Shown: positions 31,289 to 43,442, numbered from the stretch's first letter. The stretch: DNA of 64,000 nucleotides from Pocillopora verrucosa (GCF_036669915.1 NC_089319.1:18300204-18364203); one strand, 5' to 3'. Notes: generated from the sequence alone by a model not told the origin. Translations and numbers: made by a program.

Positions 31289-34200
31289 TTTTACGGCAGG
31301 CTTGTGGATCGCAATCGATTAATGAGACTTACAGTGTGGCACGACGTCGAGCAAACGAAGAGCCCTCCATGAAAAAGTTCCAATGTTACAGGCGTACCGT
31401 CACTAGTGCCAGTTTCCTCCAGTCTATCCCCGAAAATAAAGGTCCGCAATGCGAACTTTGTAACCATTGAGGAAGCAAATCGCTGGAGACGATGTATTTT
31501 TTCATCAAAATTCGTGACTCTTGCTTAAAGAACAATCCATTGTTATCAAAGTTATCAGTCCCCTTAAGTATTTACCCTTCAGGACTCTCTGCCTTTCCCC
31601 ACTGACTTAGTATCTAAACTAAATATTAACAATATACTAAACTGGTAGGAGACAAACTTTTATTTGGGGGCAAATAAATGTATTTTTCGCACTCAGCCAA
31701 TAAGACCGTTAAGTTATTCTACTCGAAACTTCAACTGATCTCCGTGAATTTCACTTTCTTACGCTGAACGCTTCCTTTAAGGCCAACTTCACTTATTCAA
31801 TCCTTACTGAGCCCTGAGTAGGTAAAATCTTTACCTCGCAAGGCACCATCTTCCTCCGGGAAACTCTGTAAACTTTTATATTTTTTCATGTTCCTGCCCC
31901 TTGCACTTTCACCCCTCTTTCTTTCACGTGCTTGAAAATCGACTTTACGAAAAACTGTCGCCATAACAATCATGCAATTGATTTGCACTTCTTTGGCCAA
32001 GTTTTCGTCAATCTCGCTCCCAAGATATTTTTCGCGTGCCTGAATTTGCACGTGAAATATTTCAACTCATTTCCATTTTACGGTTCCTCGTGGTAAGAAG
32101 AGCTTTGCTTCGCAGGAAAGAACTTCCAGCTAATCAAATCTTCCTTCTAAACATGGACTTAGATTTGACCTGGACCAACGGTTTTTGCATTTCAAAACAG
32201 AACACCAGGTGAGATAGCTGTGAATTTTGCTGCTTAACTTCTTCTGTACAACGCGCCTTACGAATTAGGGAGAACTGTGAACTGATGTTTAGAATTTTTC
32301 GAACGTGTGTTCGCGAGAAGCAACTCCACACTCTTAGCTTTGTTTAATAGCAATAAAAGGTATCTGAGAACGTATCGAAGAAAATAATTATCAATAAATT
32401 GCATCAGTCCACCCAACCCGAGCATTAGCCTGGTTAGAACGTTGTCGCTTTGCGGTATATTCAATCCAAACTTGTGATAAAAGAAATGTGAGGACTGATT
32501 ATCGCTGAATAAGCATTTAAATAAGATATCTTGAACAGATGAGGTTTGTGGGTAGAAAATGTCTTAGTTCTTTTAGTTATTTATTTTTCTATTTTGAACG
32601 AGCGCTCTTTTATTTAACATTCCATAACCTAATTGAATAGCTGTAACAGTACAAGACAGTCTCATAAACCTCGGAGAATAACGGCGTTGTATCTTTCCCT
32701 TGAAGTAATATGGATGAGGCATCGTAAATCAAGCATGGGAGTGGACAGAAATAATGGAAAGAAGGAAAAAAAGGATAGAATTACTGGAAGGTGAGCTCCA
32801 GAATCCATTTTTTATTTTAAATAGGTCCATGACATATTTATGTGACTGCTATCTTAAGACATGCACAAAACCATGTTAATCACTCAGGCATAAAGCCAGA
32901 CAATGTCGAGCTAGGTAACGCGTTTGCTTGTGTCAGTAAGAAAAATGAATAGAAATGATATGCAAATAATTCCTCAGAGGATCGTTGAGGGTAAGGGTTT
33001 GTCGCTAACAAAGAATGATCGGAATGTTCACAAACTTGTCTCTGCGTTTTGCAAAAAGAGTTGTATCTATCAAAGGCATTGCCTTTTACCTGAAAAATGT
33101 GGAATAACTATATTTTGCTTTAACTAGCCAAGAAAGAATATTTAACGGAAAATTTTTTTATTCATCGAAAGTTTTGAAAAGTATTTGAGAAAGTGCTGGG
33201 GATGAAGCATGTAAACTTCTTTGGCTTGTATGTTTTCTTTACTTGTCTCAGACCTCAAGGGAATTTCCAGCTTCATCTTTTGCAAGTCATGCGTGCATAT
33301 AGACGTGAAAAAGAGGAAATTTAAAAGAAACAGTTCTCTAGGGAATTATCACATGACCTGACAGTGGTAAACAAAACATACAAGCTAAAGAGGTCTCTTG
33401 TTCCAAAATTTCGAGTATTTGTAAGTCGCTTTGTTCAGGTGTAATTTCAAGATATTTGGCTCCACAAAATAAGCGATTTTTTTAAATTTTCATGATGACC
33501 TTGCCTACTTTAATGAGATGTACAGTTCGAGATCTAAATCACAAGTACTGTCGTGAAGAGATACGGTCATAAAGTGTAACCCGAAGACAGTGACAATTTG
33601 TTGGGTTTAATAAGAACCCATACTTTATAATACTTAAATACTTTATAAACCCATGCTTCATTACACATACAGTTCTTTGACAGAAGAAGGCAATGACACA
33701 AATTGCAGATTACTTGTGTGATCGATGCTTTGTTTTGGAATAGTATGGAGTTATACGGAAATCTTCCTTGACGGCATCACTTACCTTAATATTTGTTGAA
33801 AACGAAATAGTTCTCGAAAACGTAACCCAGTTGCAGGATTTATGTCATTGTGCTATTGAACTGCAAAAACTACATTTGAGTCAGCCTGAAACAATTTATT
33901 CGGAGAAAGAAGTATAAGATCTTTACATTTATCAGAGCTGCATGTGTAATGAATTGTGATCACTGGAATAAAAAGGACCAACTTGCAGTTGAGTTTAGGA
34001 TGAAAAATTCGCCTTGCAATGATCATGATCATTAAGTTTAGACATGACAACAAATTTATGAGAGAGGCGAAGCGAAATACCTTTATTTACAACGCTTTAT
34101 CATTTTCATCAATTTTATTTGTTATAACCAGTTTAATTTCGTCGAATTTTAAGACGTTTGTTTGTATTATATTGCAGTCCTCTGATGTCCATGTGATCAT

Positions 34201-35299
34201 GTGACACGCCTTCTTTACCTGGACCACAAGCTTTGAAAGCCAAGACAGGATGGAGCTGAAGAAAATGAAACTTAGTTATGGGAGAAAGACAGTTGTGAAT
34301 CAATATTTAAGGTAACAAACTTTAATCTAATCCTACTGACTACGTTTCCCGAAGAACAAATTTGGTTACGCCAGTTGCTGAAAAAAGAAAATAGATAATT
34401 TCTTTGAGAACAAAAACAGAGCTCTGAAAGTCAAGTATTAATTTTCTGGTGATGGGCAAGATTTCTATCTCATTTCAAGTTAAGACCATTTGAGAAGAAG
34501 CTCAAATGCGAATGGAAGTAATTTGGCAAGGTAGACAAACACAGTTGATCTCTTCAAATGTTAAAAATCCAAGTGACTGCTCAAAAATTCGTATTACATC
34601 ACAAGTGTAGTGAAAACGTCAAAGATTTTAAAGGCTAATTTCATCAAATAAAATTTAGCAGGATCAAAAACACAACGACAAAAAAATTAAGCAAGATCTA
34701 GGGAAGGACACAAACAATGATTGCTTGAAAGAAGAAGAAGAACGCTACAACGTAAATTCCTGCCGGTATGAAACTTTTTAATCTCATCATAACATTTATT
34801 TTGATCACATTGATTTTATGCCGATGGCAGTGATTTTCTTTTCAATATTCGAGTAAGTTGAAATCATTTTGGCTGGAACTACTTTCTTTCAACAGCAACT
34901 GCATGTCGCTAGTTTCAAATTTCGGGATGGAATATTTATTTTGAAACTATCCACTACGAAATTCGACTATTCTTTAATTCTCTATGCTATTGTCACGATT
35001 TGGTAAATTCTCTTTCAGTCATATTTTTAATTTGCTTCAGTAAGTTGGTCGGAATGTTCCAACATGTAATAGTTTGCTATGCCATTATTATACTTAAGCT
35101 ATTTTTGCCATTTGATTTTGTAAATCTTTTCAACTTATAATTAGTTATATTCATGAGTTAGACCTAATATTTTATGTTATAATCCAAGAGAAACAATTTT
35201 AATTAATAAAGAATTGTACTGAATGACAAGAAAAACAAATAAAAACTTCATTTCCGTTATTTTGTCTTTTCTCTTTATTGTCTTTTCCGAGTACAAATA
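31289..35299. other. gene-poor intergenic region
   Basis: No gene recognised in about 4 kb. Possible isolated first exons (ATG then GT donor) at about 32740-32800 and 34250-34315 have no partner exons that I could find. Composition is AT-rich throughout. Confidence 0.45.
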
Positions 35300-35710
35300 A
35301 TAAAAAAAAAGAGTTGCGCTTTTAAAAGGGCCTGGTAACTAGTCAAGATATAGGCTATCTCTTTTACTTTTTTTTGCGTATGGAGGGTTGCCAAGAGGAA
35401 AAAAAATTCTGCGGATTTGAACAGCATCTAGTATTCTAACAGAAAACCCGAATTTTGATGGGAGGAAATCTCTAGCATGGAGCAAGATTTTTCCCGCCAA
35501 AAGACTTAGTATATTTTTCGATCAAAACTAGACACAATTCAAAGGCACAGACCTTTTTTTTTCCATGGACAATTTTCCCGCCAAAAGACTTAGAATTTTT
35601 TGCAAACATTTTTAGTTTCACAGTTATTCTACTAAAAGGAAGAATTTCTCGCCAAAATACTTTTTGTTTCAAAATACTGTTGGCCCTTTTAAAAGCGCGA
35701 ACTTATTATA
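35300..35710. mobile_element. candidate non-autonomous element with terminal inverted repeats
   Basis: The ends read agttgcgcttttaaaagggc (35313) and gcccttttaaaagcgcgaac (35683), an inverted repeat of about 21 bp with one mismatch. Inside, ttcccgccaaaagacttag occurs at 35491 and 35575, with a degraded third unit (tctcgccaaaatac) at about 35647. The frame at 35472-35672 is only these repeats read through. Family unknown. Confidence 0.6.
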
Positions 35711-35792
35711 CAGAATTTCCCCGCAAACACCGCTCGGCTATTCGCGACTTCTTTCCCAATCAGAAGAAACGTGAATTTTGATAAGCTTTATT

Positions 35793-38700
35793 TCAGTCAA
35801 CAGATTTCTCGAGTCCTCTGGCATCATCATTTCTTGAATCTTCTCGCTTCATAAGATCTTGAAATCTTTCAAATCTAAAGAAATAAAAAATGATTAAGTA
35901 ACAGTACTTTCGTGTATACACTGAATCAAGCTACTCATTATGCCGTCTCGGTTCAAGAGATTTTCTCCTTGCGTTGTTCGTCTGGCTGTACGAACTATGA
36001 GCATTATGCTAGATTGATTTTCAAGCATCATGTTACGACGACAGACGACTAAACCTCGCAATTGAGAAGTCTTGAACAAATTTAAAGGAATAAATTGAAA
36101 AGAGGGCATTTTCTCTGACGTGCAAATTATTACTGCTCGCCGTCAAGCTGGGTTAAGATTCAAAGAATGCAAATATCATTTGCAGCTGAAGAAGCAATTC
36201 TCAATCTTCAAAGAGTTGTTAAGTATTTCATTCGCTTGAATGAAGTGAAACCATAAGAACAAAACTAAACGACTCTGTTTGCCGCATACGTACATTCAAA
36301 CGACATGAATCGAGTCAGTAAACCTCTTTATTTCAAACATCTGAATATCAGTTCTCATCACTATCTGACGAATTTCTAAGGATTGTAACTTAGAAAAATT
36401 TTGCCTTAAATTGAATAATATCAGATCGTTGCTATTTTTTGCTTGCAAATTATTGATATTATTGGGGGAAATTTTTTTAGTTGATTACTCATAGGAGTGG
36501 AAAGGTCGAACAAGAAGTTCACGGAAAGTTACTTTTTATACAATTCTTGGTTAAAAATTGAAAATAAAAAAGCGAAAAAAAGGAAACTCTCGTCCACAGC
36601 TAGTGCTGATGTTTTAGTTTTACGGGAAATCATTGAACCCAAACAGCACGAGGTTAAATTTGTGTTGTTCTCATTGGATTTCATACCTGACCCCTCTCTC
36701 TGTATTCTAAAATGACTTCACAAGTAATTTTCATTCTTCGTCCAATATTTGAAAATCAGACGAAAATTACTTCAAATCCTATTGCCGTTTATCCTGATCC
36801 AATTTTGTCTGCTCTATTACCTCGAAGAATTCAGAAATTCTGATTGTTACTAAAACTTTACTGGTTACACAACGTGTCCTAATCAATATGTTGCTAAAGT
36901 ATATTTACATGTTCCTTTCGGGTCAATGAGCGTAATAACGAGGAGGCTCGTACAAGTTTACTTCCTTTTCATCTTTAACTTTTGTACGGCTCAAACCTTC
37001 AGAGAACGTTGAATAAGGACACTTAGGATACCAATATACACACGAGGTCAAAAATCGTTGCAAAGGAAACGTCAAAAGAGGTCAAACGGACCGTGGTTTG
37101 TTTCCGACCTTTGAAGAGCTATATCTTTTAAAATCCAATTCTCGATTTAAATTTTACTGACGGTTTAAAATAACTTTGTCGCGAAAAAACGTTGATAAAA
37201 GTTAGAAAAAATTGTCAATAAGATTCAGTAATAATTTAAAGTTTCGTTATTTCACTATTTTGGCGATGACGAAACACTCCTCGTTATGTTTGTTCTCAAG
37301 AAACCAAAAGTGGATCAATGCCTGAGCAACTGTCCACCTATCCCTCCCTTAACCCAACAACAGTCAATTTATGACACGTTAGGGCTACTGTTGGGTAAGG
37401 GGAAGGGTAGGTGCGCAGTTACTTAGACATTGTCATTGATCCAAAAAAAAACTATACAGGTAGAGATTTAAATCACAAAGTAGTTCAAAGTCGCCACTCG
37501 TTACGTTGCCATGGAAACTTCTTTTGGTGTCTTTCTCGAACGACTCTGTACATTGATAGTTGTTTTACAGATTTTCATAAATTTTCCTTAAAGGTATCAT
37601 CCGTGTTGTAATGCAATAGAATGTCAAAGGCGAAAATGCCTACAATTGTAGTTCAAAACACAATTGAGAAAATCCTTAATGCCTTTTTTCCAATTCAGAC
37701 CTAACCTTCCTAACGAACTCTTGTTCCGCAAATTTGAATCTTCTTTAGTTTTTCCTTCTCTCTGTTCAATCTTCGGATTTGGAAATAATTCTTTTAAAAT
37801 TAAGAGTAAAACATTAAAGTGCGACAAAGATTAAGAAAGATAAGCTCCAACTGTCTCTAGAAAAACCGGACAAGGAAATAATATTAAACTGACCTGTACT
37901 GACTGTATCTGTTTCCATGGACATCATCTTGTTCCTGATCCATCGTCATCCTTCTTGTTTTATGATTACCTGAAAGTGGTAGAGGAACAAGTTCAGTGGC
38001 GATGGACAATCGGTAAAAATCAGGACAGAGTAGGTTTAGCGTTTCACCACACAGCAGTAAAGTTTAATGCGGTAGTGGGCAGGCTCTGAGAAAAAATCTG
38101 AAATTTTTAGGACTTTTTTTTTGAAAAGTCCTTTCGAATAAAACGTTATCTGGGGAAATTAAAATGCCCTCGGCATACCCCACTCCCCAAGAATACCTAA
38201 TCACAATTGATAAAATGTAAAAACAAGTGGCTGGTGTACTAGTTGAAATTAATCGATTTAAAACTTTATGGGCCGATCATTTACATGAGCCCTGAGGAAA
38301 CCGCGGTTTTTACGCAAGCAGCGGGCCTCAAGAATTCTCTGTAAGAGGAGTGATGCCGTTTCACAAATAACTTTCGGCCTTCCTGACATTGATCACATAA
38401 ATAACTGTTCAGATAAAAGTTTTGGCTAAATTGAGGATGGCGGTTTGTTAAACAACGGCTACACTTTTTTTAAATAACCAGCTCTATATGTCTTAAAAAG
38501 CGATTAAAAAGTAGGTGGTGACGGTGCGTTCCTAACAGATGCTGGAAGGCTCGGTGCAGCGATGGAGAAAGCCCAATCCTCATATCATGACGATATTTGT
38601 TCGTTTTTGCCTCCGTTCAGTTGTTTACTGATATCAATGAATTTCCGAGGTCTTTTCAATTAACCTTTAAGCAGTAGAGTTACACTAAATGATAAAACAT

Positions 38701-38976
38701 ATTCTCCCAGGATTAAGAAGATGCATACAAGTAATTCAATTATGAAACCTCTGAAGTCTCTAAGTGTCGCTATTTCGGTATTGTTTGCGAAGAGCTGAGA
38801 CTCTCTAAAAATACACAATATTGTAAGTAAATTACAATGAACAGTAGAAGGAAGAAGCTAAATAACTTACATGAGTTCAAAGAAGACCAAACTTCTGTCT
38901 TCTCGTAGTTTGAATCAGTTGACTTGTCATCCTGTGCAACTTGTGTGCGAGGACCGTTACACACCAAAGATCGACA
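35793..38976 (-). CDS. uncharacterised multi-exon gene, three 3' exons
   Basis: Three minus-strand exons with matching phases: 38871-38976 (ends one base into a codon), 37894-37969 (2 + 72 + 2 nt) and 35793-35874 (1 + 81 nt, TGA). The junctions are canonical: TCAT|GTAAGT, TTTCAG|GT, TACAG|GTCAG and TTTAG|A. The product so far is about 87 residues: CRSLVCNGPRTQVAQDDKST, then KTEVWSSLNSCNHKTRRM, then DVHGNRYSQYRFERFQDLMK, ending GLEKSVD. The last exon ends in TGAAATAAAG, so stop and poly(A) signal adjoin. I do not recognise the family. It is very polar, has three cysteines and has dibasic sites (KTRR, MKR), so a secreted prohormone is one guess, but no signal peptide is visible. The 5' limit of the first listed exon (acceptor AG at 38977-38978) is uncertain, and upstream exons including the start codon are missing. 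Confidence 0.6.
37312..37442. repeat. foldback element, copy 1
   Basis: Ends ggatcaatg and cattgatcc. The arms include caactgtccacctatccctc against gggaagggtaggtgcgcagt, and ttaacccaacaacagtcaat against gttgggtaa. It lies in an intron of the uncharacterised minus-strand gene. A second copy is at 52680-52805. Confidence 0.75.
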
Positions 38977-39429
38977 CTTAAGATACCAAACATTTTAACT
39001 TCAACCGTCAGATGTCCGAACTGTCTGGGACAAGTAAGACGAAGAGTTTTGCGACCAAAATCTGCGATTTAAGGCTTTGAATCAGACAGACTGGCGTAGT
39101 TCTAACTTCCACGTGTAAAGATCCTGACACAAGTAAAATGAATACTTAATGACTACGAGGTATTTGCAATTCAATTCGAGCTATCCGCGTGCCTCACAAT
39201 CAGTATTTAAAATGACACCGTGAGGAGTGGGGAAGACAGAATGTTTGATTTTTGATGGCGATGTCTTCATCCCAGAGGTTTAGGATTCTTTTGCAGCAAG
39301 AGATTTTTTCAAATGTTGAATAAGAACTGAAACGATTCCAAAAGTGCCGTAAATATGAATAGCCTTTGTCACAGGTTTTGTTCTTCTTCTCCCGTTTAAT
39401 AGCTTATAGGAGCAAAATGATCATAACCT
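38977..39429. other. no recognised gene; possible 5' flank of the minus gene
   Basis: Should hold upstream exons or the promoter of the minus-strand gene if they are close. I could not identify one with matching phase. Confidence 0.35.
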
Positions 39430-40915
39430 ATTTGTTTCCTGGTTTGTTTGACTGTTACGTAAGTATCTCGCGCACTTTTTGTTTTTTGGTTTGTTTGACT
39501 GTTATTTGTTCCTTGGTTTGTTTGACTGTTACGTTAGTATTTCTTGCACTGTTTGTCCTTTGGTTTGTTTGAATGTTACGTTAGTATTTCGCGCACTATT
39601 TGTTTCTTGGTTTGTTTCACTGTTACGTTAGTATCTCGCGCACTAATTGTTCCTTGGTTTGTTTCACTGTTACGTTAGTATCTCGCGCACTATTTGTTCC
39701 TTGGTTTGTTTCACTGTTACGTTAGTATCTCGCGCACTATTTGTTTCTTTGTTTGTTTAACTGTTACGTTAGTATCTCGCGCACTATTTGTTTCTTTGTT
39801 TGTTTAACTGTTACGTCAGTATCTCGCGCGCTTTTTGTTCTTTGGTTTGTTTGACTGTTATGTTAGTATCTCGCGCACTATTTGTTCCTTGGTTTGTTTG
39901 ATTGTTACGTTAGTATTTCGCGCACTGTTTGCTCTTTGGTTTAACTGTTACATTTGTATCTCGCGCACTATTTGTTCCCTGGTTTGTTTGACTATTACGT
40001 TAGCATTTCGCGTGCTGTTTGTTCCTTGGTTTGTTTCACTGTTACGTTAGTATCTCGCGCACTATTTGTTTTTTTGTTTGTTTAACTGTTACGTCAGTAT
40101 CTCGCGCGCTTTTTGTTCTTTGGTTTGTTTGACTGTTATGTTAGTATCTCGCGCACTATTTGTTCCTTGGTTTGTTTGATTGTTACGTTAGTATTTCGCG
40201 CACTGTTTGCTCTTTGGTTTAACTGTTACATTTGTATCTCGCGCACTATTTGTTCCCTGGTTTGTTTGACTATTACGTTAGCATTTCGCGCGCTGTTTGT
40301 TCCTTGGTTTGTTTCACTGTTACGTTAGTATCTCGCGCACTATTTTTTCCTTGGTTTGTTTGACTATTACATTAGTATTTCGCGCGCTGTTTGTTCTTTG
40401 GTTTGTTTAACTGTTACGTTAGTATCTCGTGCACTATTTGTTCCTTGGTTTGTTTGACTGTTACGTTAGTATCTCGTGCACTATTTGCTATCTGGGTTGT
40501 TTGACTGTTATGTTAGTATCTCGCGCACTATTTGTTCCTTGGTTTGTTTGATTGTTACGTTAGTATTTCGCGCACTGTTTGCTCTTTGGTTTAACTGTTA
40601 CATTTGTATCTCGCGCACTATTTGTTCCCTGGTTTGTTTGACTATTACGTTAGCATTTCGCGCGCTGTTTGTTCCTTGGTTTGTTTCACTGTTACGTTAG
40701 TATCTCGCGCACTATTTTTTCCTTGGTTTGTTTGACTATTACATTAGTATTTCGCGCGCTGTTTGTTCTTTGGTTTGTTTAACTGTTACGTTAGTATCTC
40801 GTGCACTATTTGTTCCTTGGTTTGTTTGACTGTTACGTTAGTATCTCGTGCACTATTTGCTATCTGGGTTGTTTGACTGTTGACTTGTTTGACTGATACT
40901 TTAGTGTCTCGCGCC
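39430..40915 (+). repeat. 47-bp minisatellite with higher-order repeats
   Basis: About 31 tandem units of roughly 47 bp, typified by ttggtttgtttgactgttac then gttagtatctcgcgcactat then ttgttcc. Units vary at a few positions (atctcgcgc/atttcgcgc; gactg/cactg/aactg) and one variant is about 4 bp shorter. Larger blocks repeat at 278 bp (39852 to 40130) and 374 bp (40130 to 40504; also about 40331 to 40705). The unit length is not a multiple of three, so the open frames here are by-products. Confidence 0.95.
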
Positions 40916-41162
40916 ATTCGAATGAAATCCAACATTACGAAGACGAGTAATGTTTTACCTCACGTCCCTTAATAAGAAGTTGAATTGAGTACAAAAAATC
41001 ATTGGCTTTATTAGTCAACTTTCATACACTGTTCGAATTTCAGTTTTCTGATTGGCTGATTTTTACCACGTGACACTGGGTTGTGATGAAACAACCTCCT
41101 TGATGTCATTATCGTGGTGTAATAGCCGTGGTGTACATTCAACACACCTCTGTCATTACACA

Positions 41163-41283
41163 ATGGCTTCGGCTGACTCAGTGTTTGACGATTTGTCAGA
41201 TGCAGACATTGATTCTTTTATTGATGATACAATTCCTAAAAACACCGAGAAAGCAACTGCTTGGGGAACGTTTGTTTTGAAAG
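41163..41283 (+). CDS. putative first exon of a DUF3504/Crypton-related gene
   Basis: An ATG (41163) opens 40 codons, MASADSVFDDLSDADIDSFI then DDTIPKNTEKATAWGTFVLK, followed by the donor G|GTAAGG. In my recollection the pattern D-L-(S/T)-(D/E)-x-D-I-x-x-F-I-D...KNT-x-K-x-T-x-x-x-x-x-F is the N-terminus of cnidarian proteins that carry a Crypton-derived tyrosine-recombinase-like (DUF3504) domain. No downstream exon was found before 43 kb, so the gene is either incomplete or continues beyond an intron I could not resolve. It begins about 250 bp after the minisatellite. Confidence 0.45.
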
Positions 41284-43163
41284 GTAAGGTTGCGATTTTT
41301 AAATTTTTCATTCAAGCTAGTTGAAGTGTTTTTGCGTGTTGTCTGAGCTTAGAGAAGGACGTTATGCTTATTAAATCTTTACAGAAAGTCATTTTAAATT
41401 TTTTGTAAGGCATTCAGTAATCATTTCGTTATCATGTTCATGTATTTTTGGATAGATTTAGTAAAAAATATGATTAATTTTGTTAAACTTTAAATCATAT
41501 TAAATTTAAAATCAACATTTTGTCTGGTTTACCTAGTATATAGTGGTTTCAATGCAGTGTTTCTTTGTGCAGTGTATTCAATTTGAATAATAAAAATGTT
41601 AACACATTCGTTACTCGTGAATTAACGGGATTTACCTTTACTCGTTCACAAACAATCAACTCGAAATTTTCAACACCGCACGACGCAAAGCCTCGTGCGA
41701 TATTGAAATTTCTCCTTCTTTGACAGTGAACTCGTGCAGGCAAATCCCGATAGTTCACTCACTGAGTGCGTTAACCTGTAATTATAACCCACCAATTTAT
41801 TTACGTTGCGCGATTTTTTTGTTACTTTGCGGAAAAAACGCCCCCTGAAGAGAATTACACTAAAAATTTCATATTTGCCCGCGACGTTTCGGACCCCCGC
41901 CCAGCTGGGGACATTATCAGCAAACATACCAGCCGGCTGAATAGGTTTATTTGCTGAATGACGTTTCCTTTCCCGCTGGCAATGCTTAAAACAAATCGGG
42001 AGCAAATGTTTTCTCAAAATGAACCTTTTGAAAATATCTAATAGAAAATCTCATGGCGACAGGGCAAAGGCATAATCTTTTTCTGAATGGTGACAGAAAA
42101 ACACGCAAGAACACTCGAAATATGTTTGGCTCACAGAGGCTCAGCAAGCCTCGTGAGTTCAATCGATCCAGATCTGTAGACGATTCCTGTCAAAGAATAA
42201 CGAAACCTAAGTAGGTTTACATTCGCATTAGCCCAATAAGTCCTTCACTTTCCCCAGTGGACATCATTAAACCTTTGAAAAAATCTTCTGTAGGTAGGAT
42301 CTCTGGCCCCAAATCGAAATTAGGGAACGTTTGAAATCAGCCTTCATGATAAATAACTGCGTACTGTCTCGTAAACGCTGAGGTTTGCTGCCTGCAAATA
42401 TTTTCCGTCGAATTATTTTAACCCTTGAGAAAGAAGCACTTAAGGAAAATCTTCTTTTAACTGATGGTAATCCTTGCCTACAACCTAAATTTTATCATCT
42501 TGATGGTAAAAAATCATATGTTTATTGTTTAATACTTAATTTGGAAGAAATCCCTGTGAGTTGATATCTTGCATTGCTTTGTAGCCGATCGCTACATTCA
42601 ATAATGATACTACTTCGTCCTCAGAGCACCAAAGGTAGTTTCCTACACGAAGTTTCTTCTTTCTCCACTGTTTACCATGGACTCAGTAAAATTCATATAG
42701 CGTAGTATAGACGAAGCCTTGGTTGGGTAAACCAGCTGCCGATCAAGCTCCTTTGTCTTCGTTCTATTTTTGTCCTGCGATTGTGACTTAAACTGGAAGA
42801 AATGTAAATTTTTGGAAGAAAACGGCTATTATCTTCACAGTTTCTCTCCTGTCATAATAACCTGAGATATTTGTTCGTCATGGAATAAGCGACATAATTT
42901 TTTGAGAAAGGTTCTACTTTCAGGACAGCCAATAACAGATGAGGAAACTTGTGGAGAAAGCTTCGCTATTGGCTGTGTTTTGATAATGATATTGTTGTAC
43001 GTTAATCTTTCTGTCTTAAAGTGGTGATATTGTTGTCGATTAAATTCATCAACAGTAGAATAACATATTTAAGCAAATTTTACACTGAGGAAAGCGTTCT
43101 ATCTCTTTGTTACCGTAAGCAGTTTGCGAGGAAAGAAAGTCATTGAAATATTGGAATCGAATC
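41284..43163. other. no recognised gene; hammerhead-like segment near 41880-41925
   Basis: AT-rich, with the minus-strand ribozyme-like segment at 41883-41924. The 115-codon frame at 41670-42017 (minus) overlaps that segment and starts without supporting homology. Confidence 0.4.
41883..41924 (-). ncRNA. hammerhead-like motif, PLE type
   Basis: On the minus strand: CTGATAATGTCCCCAGCT, then GGGCGGGGGTCC, then GAAACGTCGCGGGC. The box order CTGANNA, a GC-rich stem II and GAAACGTC resembles PLE-associated hammerheads, but the first box reads CTGATAA instead of CTGATGA, so the motif is probably inactive. Confidence 0.4.
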
Positions 43164-43442
43164 ATGTTTGATGTTCTAGGATTTGGTTTGGCGTCTGCAG
43201 TTTTGCTCGTCACATTTGGAAAGTTGATCACAGCCAGCTGGTTCTCCTACTTGATGGTCGCCATAATTCACTTTCAAGTGGCTATGGCTTGGCTTGGCCT
43301 GAAAAGACCTCTAACCAGTGAAGATGACGATCGATACCAAGATATCATTGACGCTGAACATTTCAGACATGATACTTCTAACGAAAAAAGGTCAAGGTCA
43401 TCCAAAAAGAATCCCAAAACAATTGACATAAACTGCGACTGA
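43164..43442 (+). CDS. candidate small membrane protein, 92 residues
   Basis: An ATG at 43164 opens 92 codons to TGA. Residues 4-46 are hydrophobic (VLGFGLASAVLLVTFGKLIT, then SWFSYLMVAIIHFQVAMAWL), enough for two membrane helices. The tail is charged: RPLTSEDDDRYQDIIDAEHF, then KRSRSSKKNPKT. The frame is open upstream to a TAA at 43116, and an acceptor-like AG (gtaagcag at about 43115-43122) allows it to be a last exon. I do not recognise the family. No close poly(A) signal was found. It may be a chance ORF. Confidence 0.4.
   Translation: MFDVLGFGLASAVLLVTFGKLITASWFSYLMVAIIHFQVAMAWLGLKRPLTSEDDDRYQDIIDAEHFRHDTSNEKRSRSSKKNPKTIDINCD

Noticed and set aside
32258-32464. Short minus-strand frames near 32.2-32.5 kb
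   Set aside because: Two overlapping frames without homology; composition is not different from surrounding intergenic DNA.
39366-40700. Several open frames encoding repeated LVCLTVTLVFRALF-like peptides
   Set aside because: They are the 47-bp minisatellite read in rotating frames; the peptides repeat only because the DNA does.
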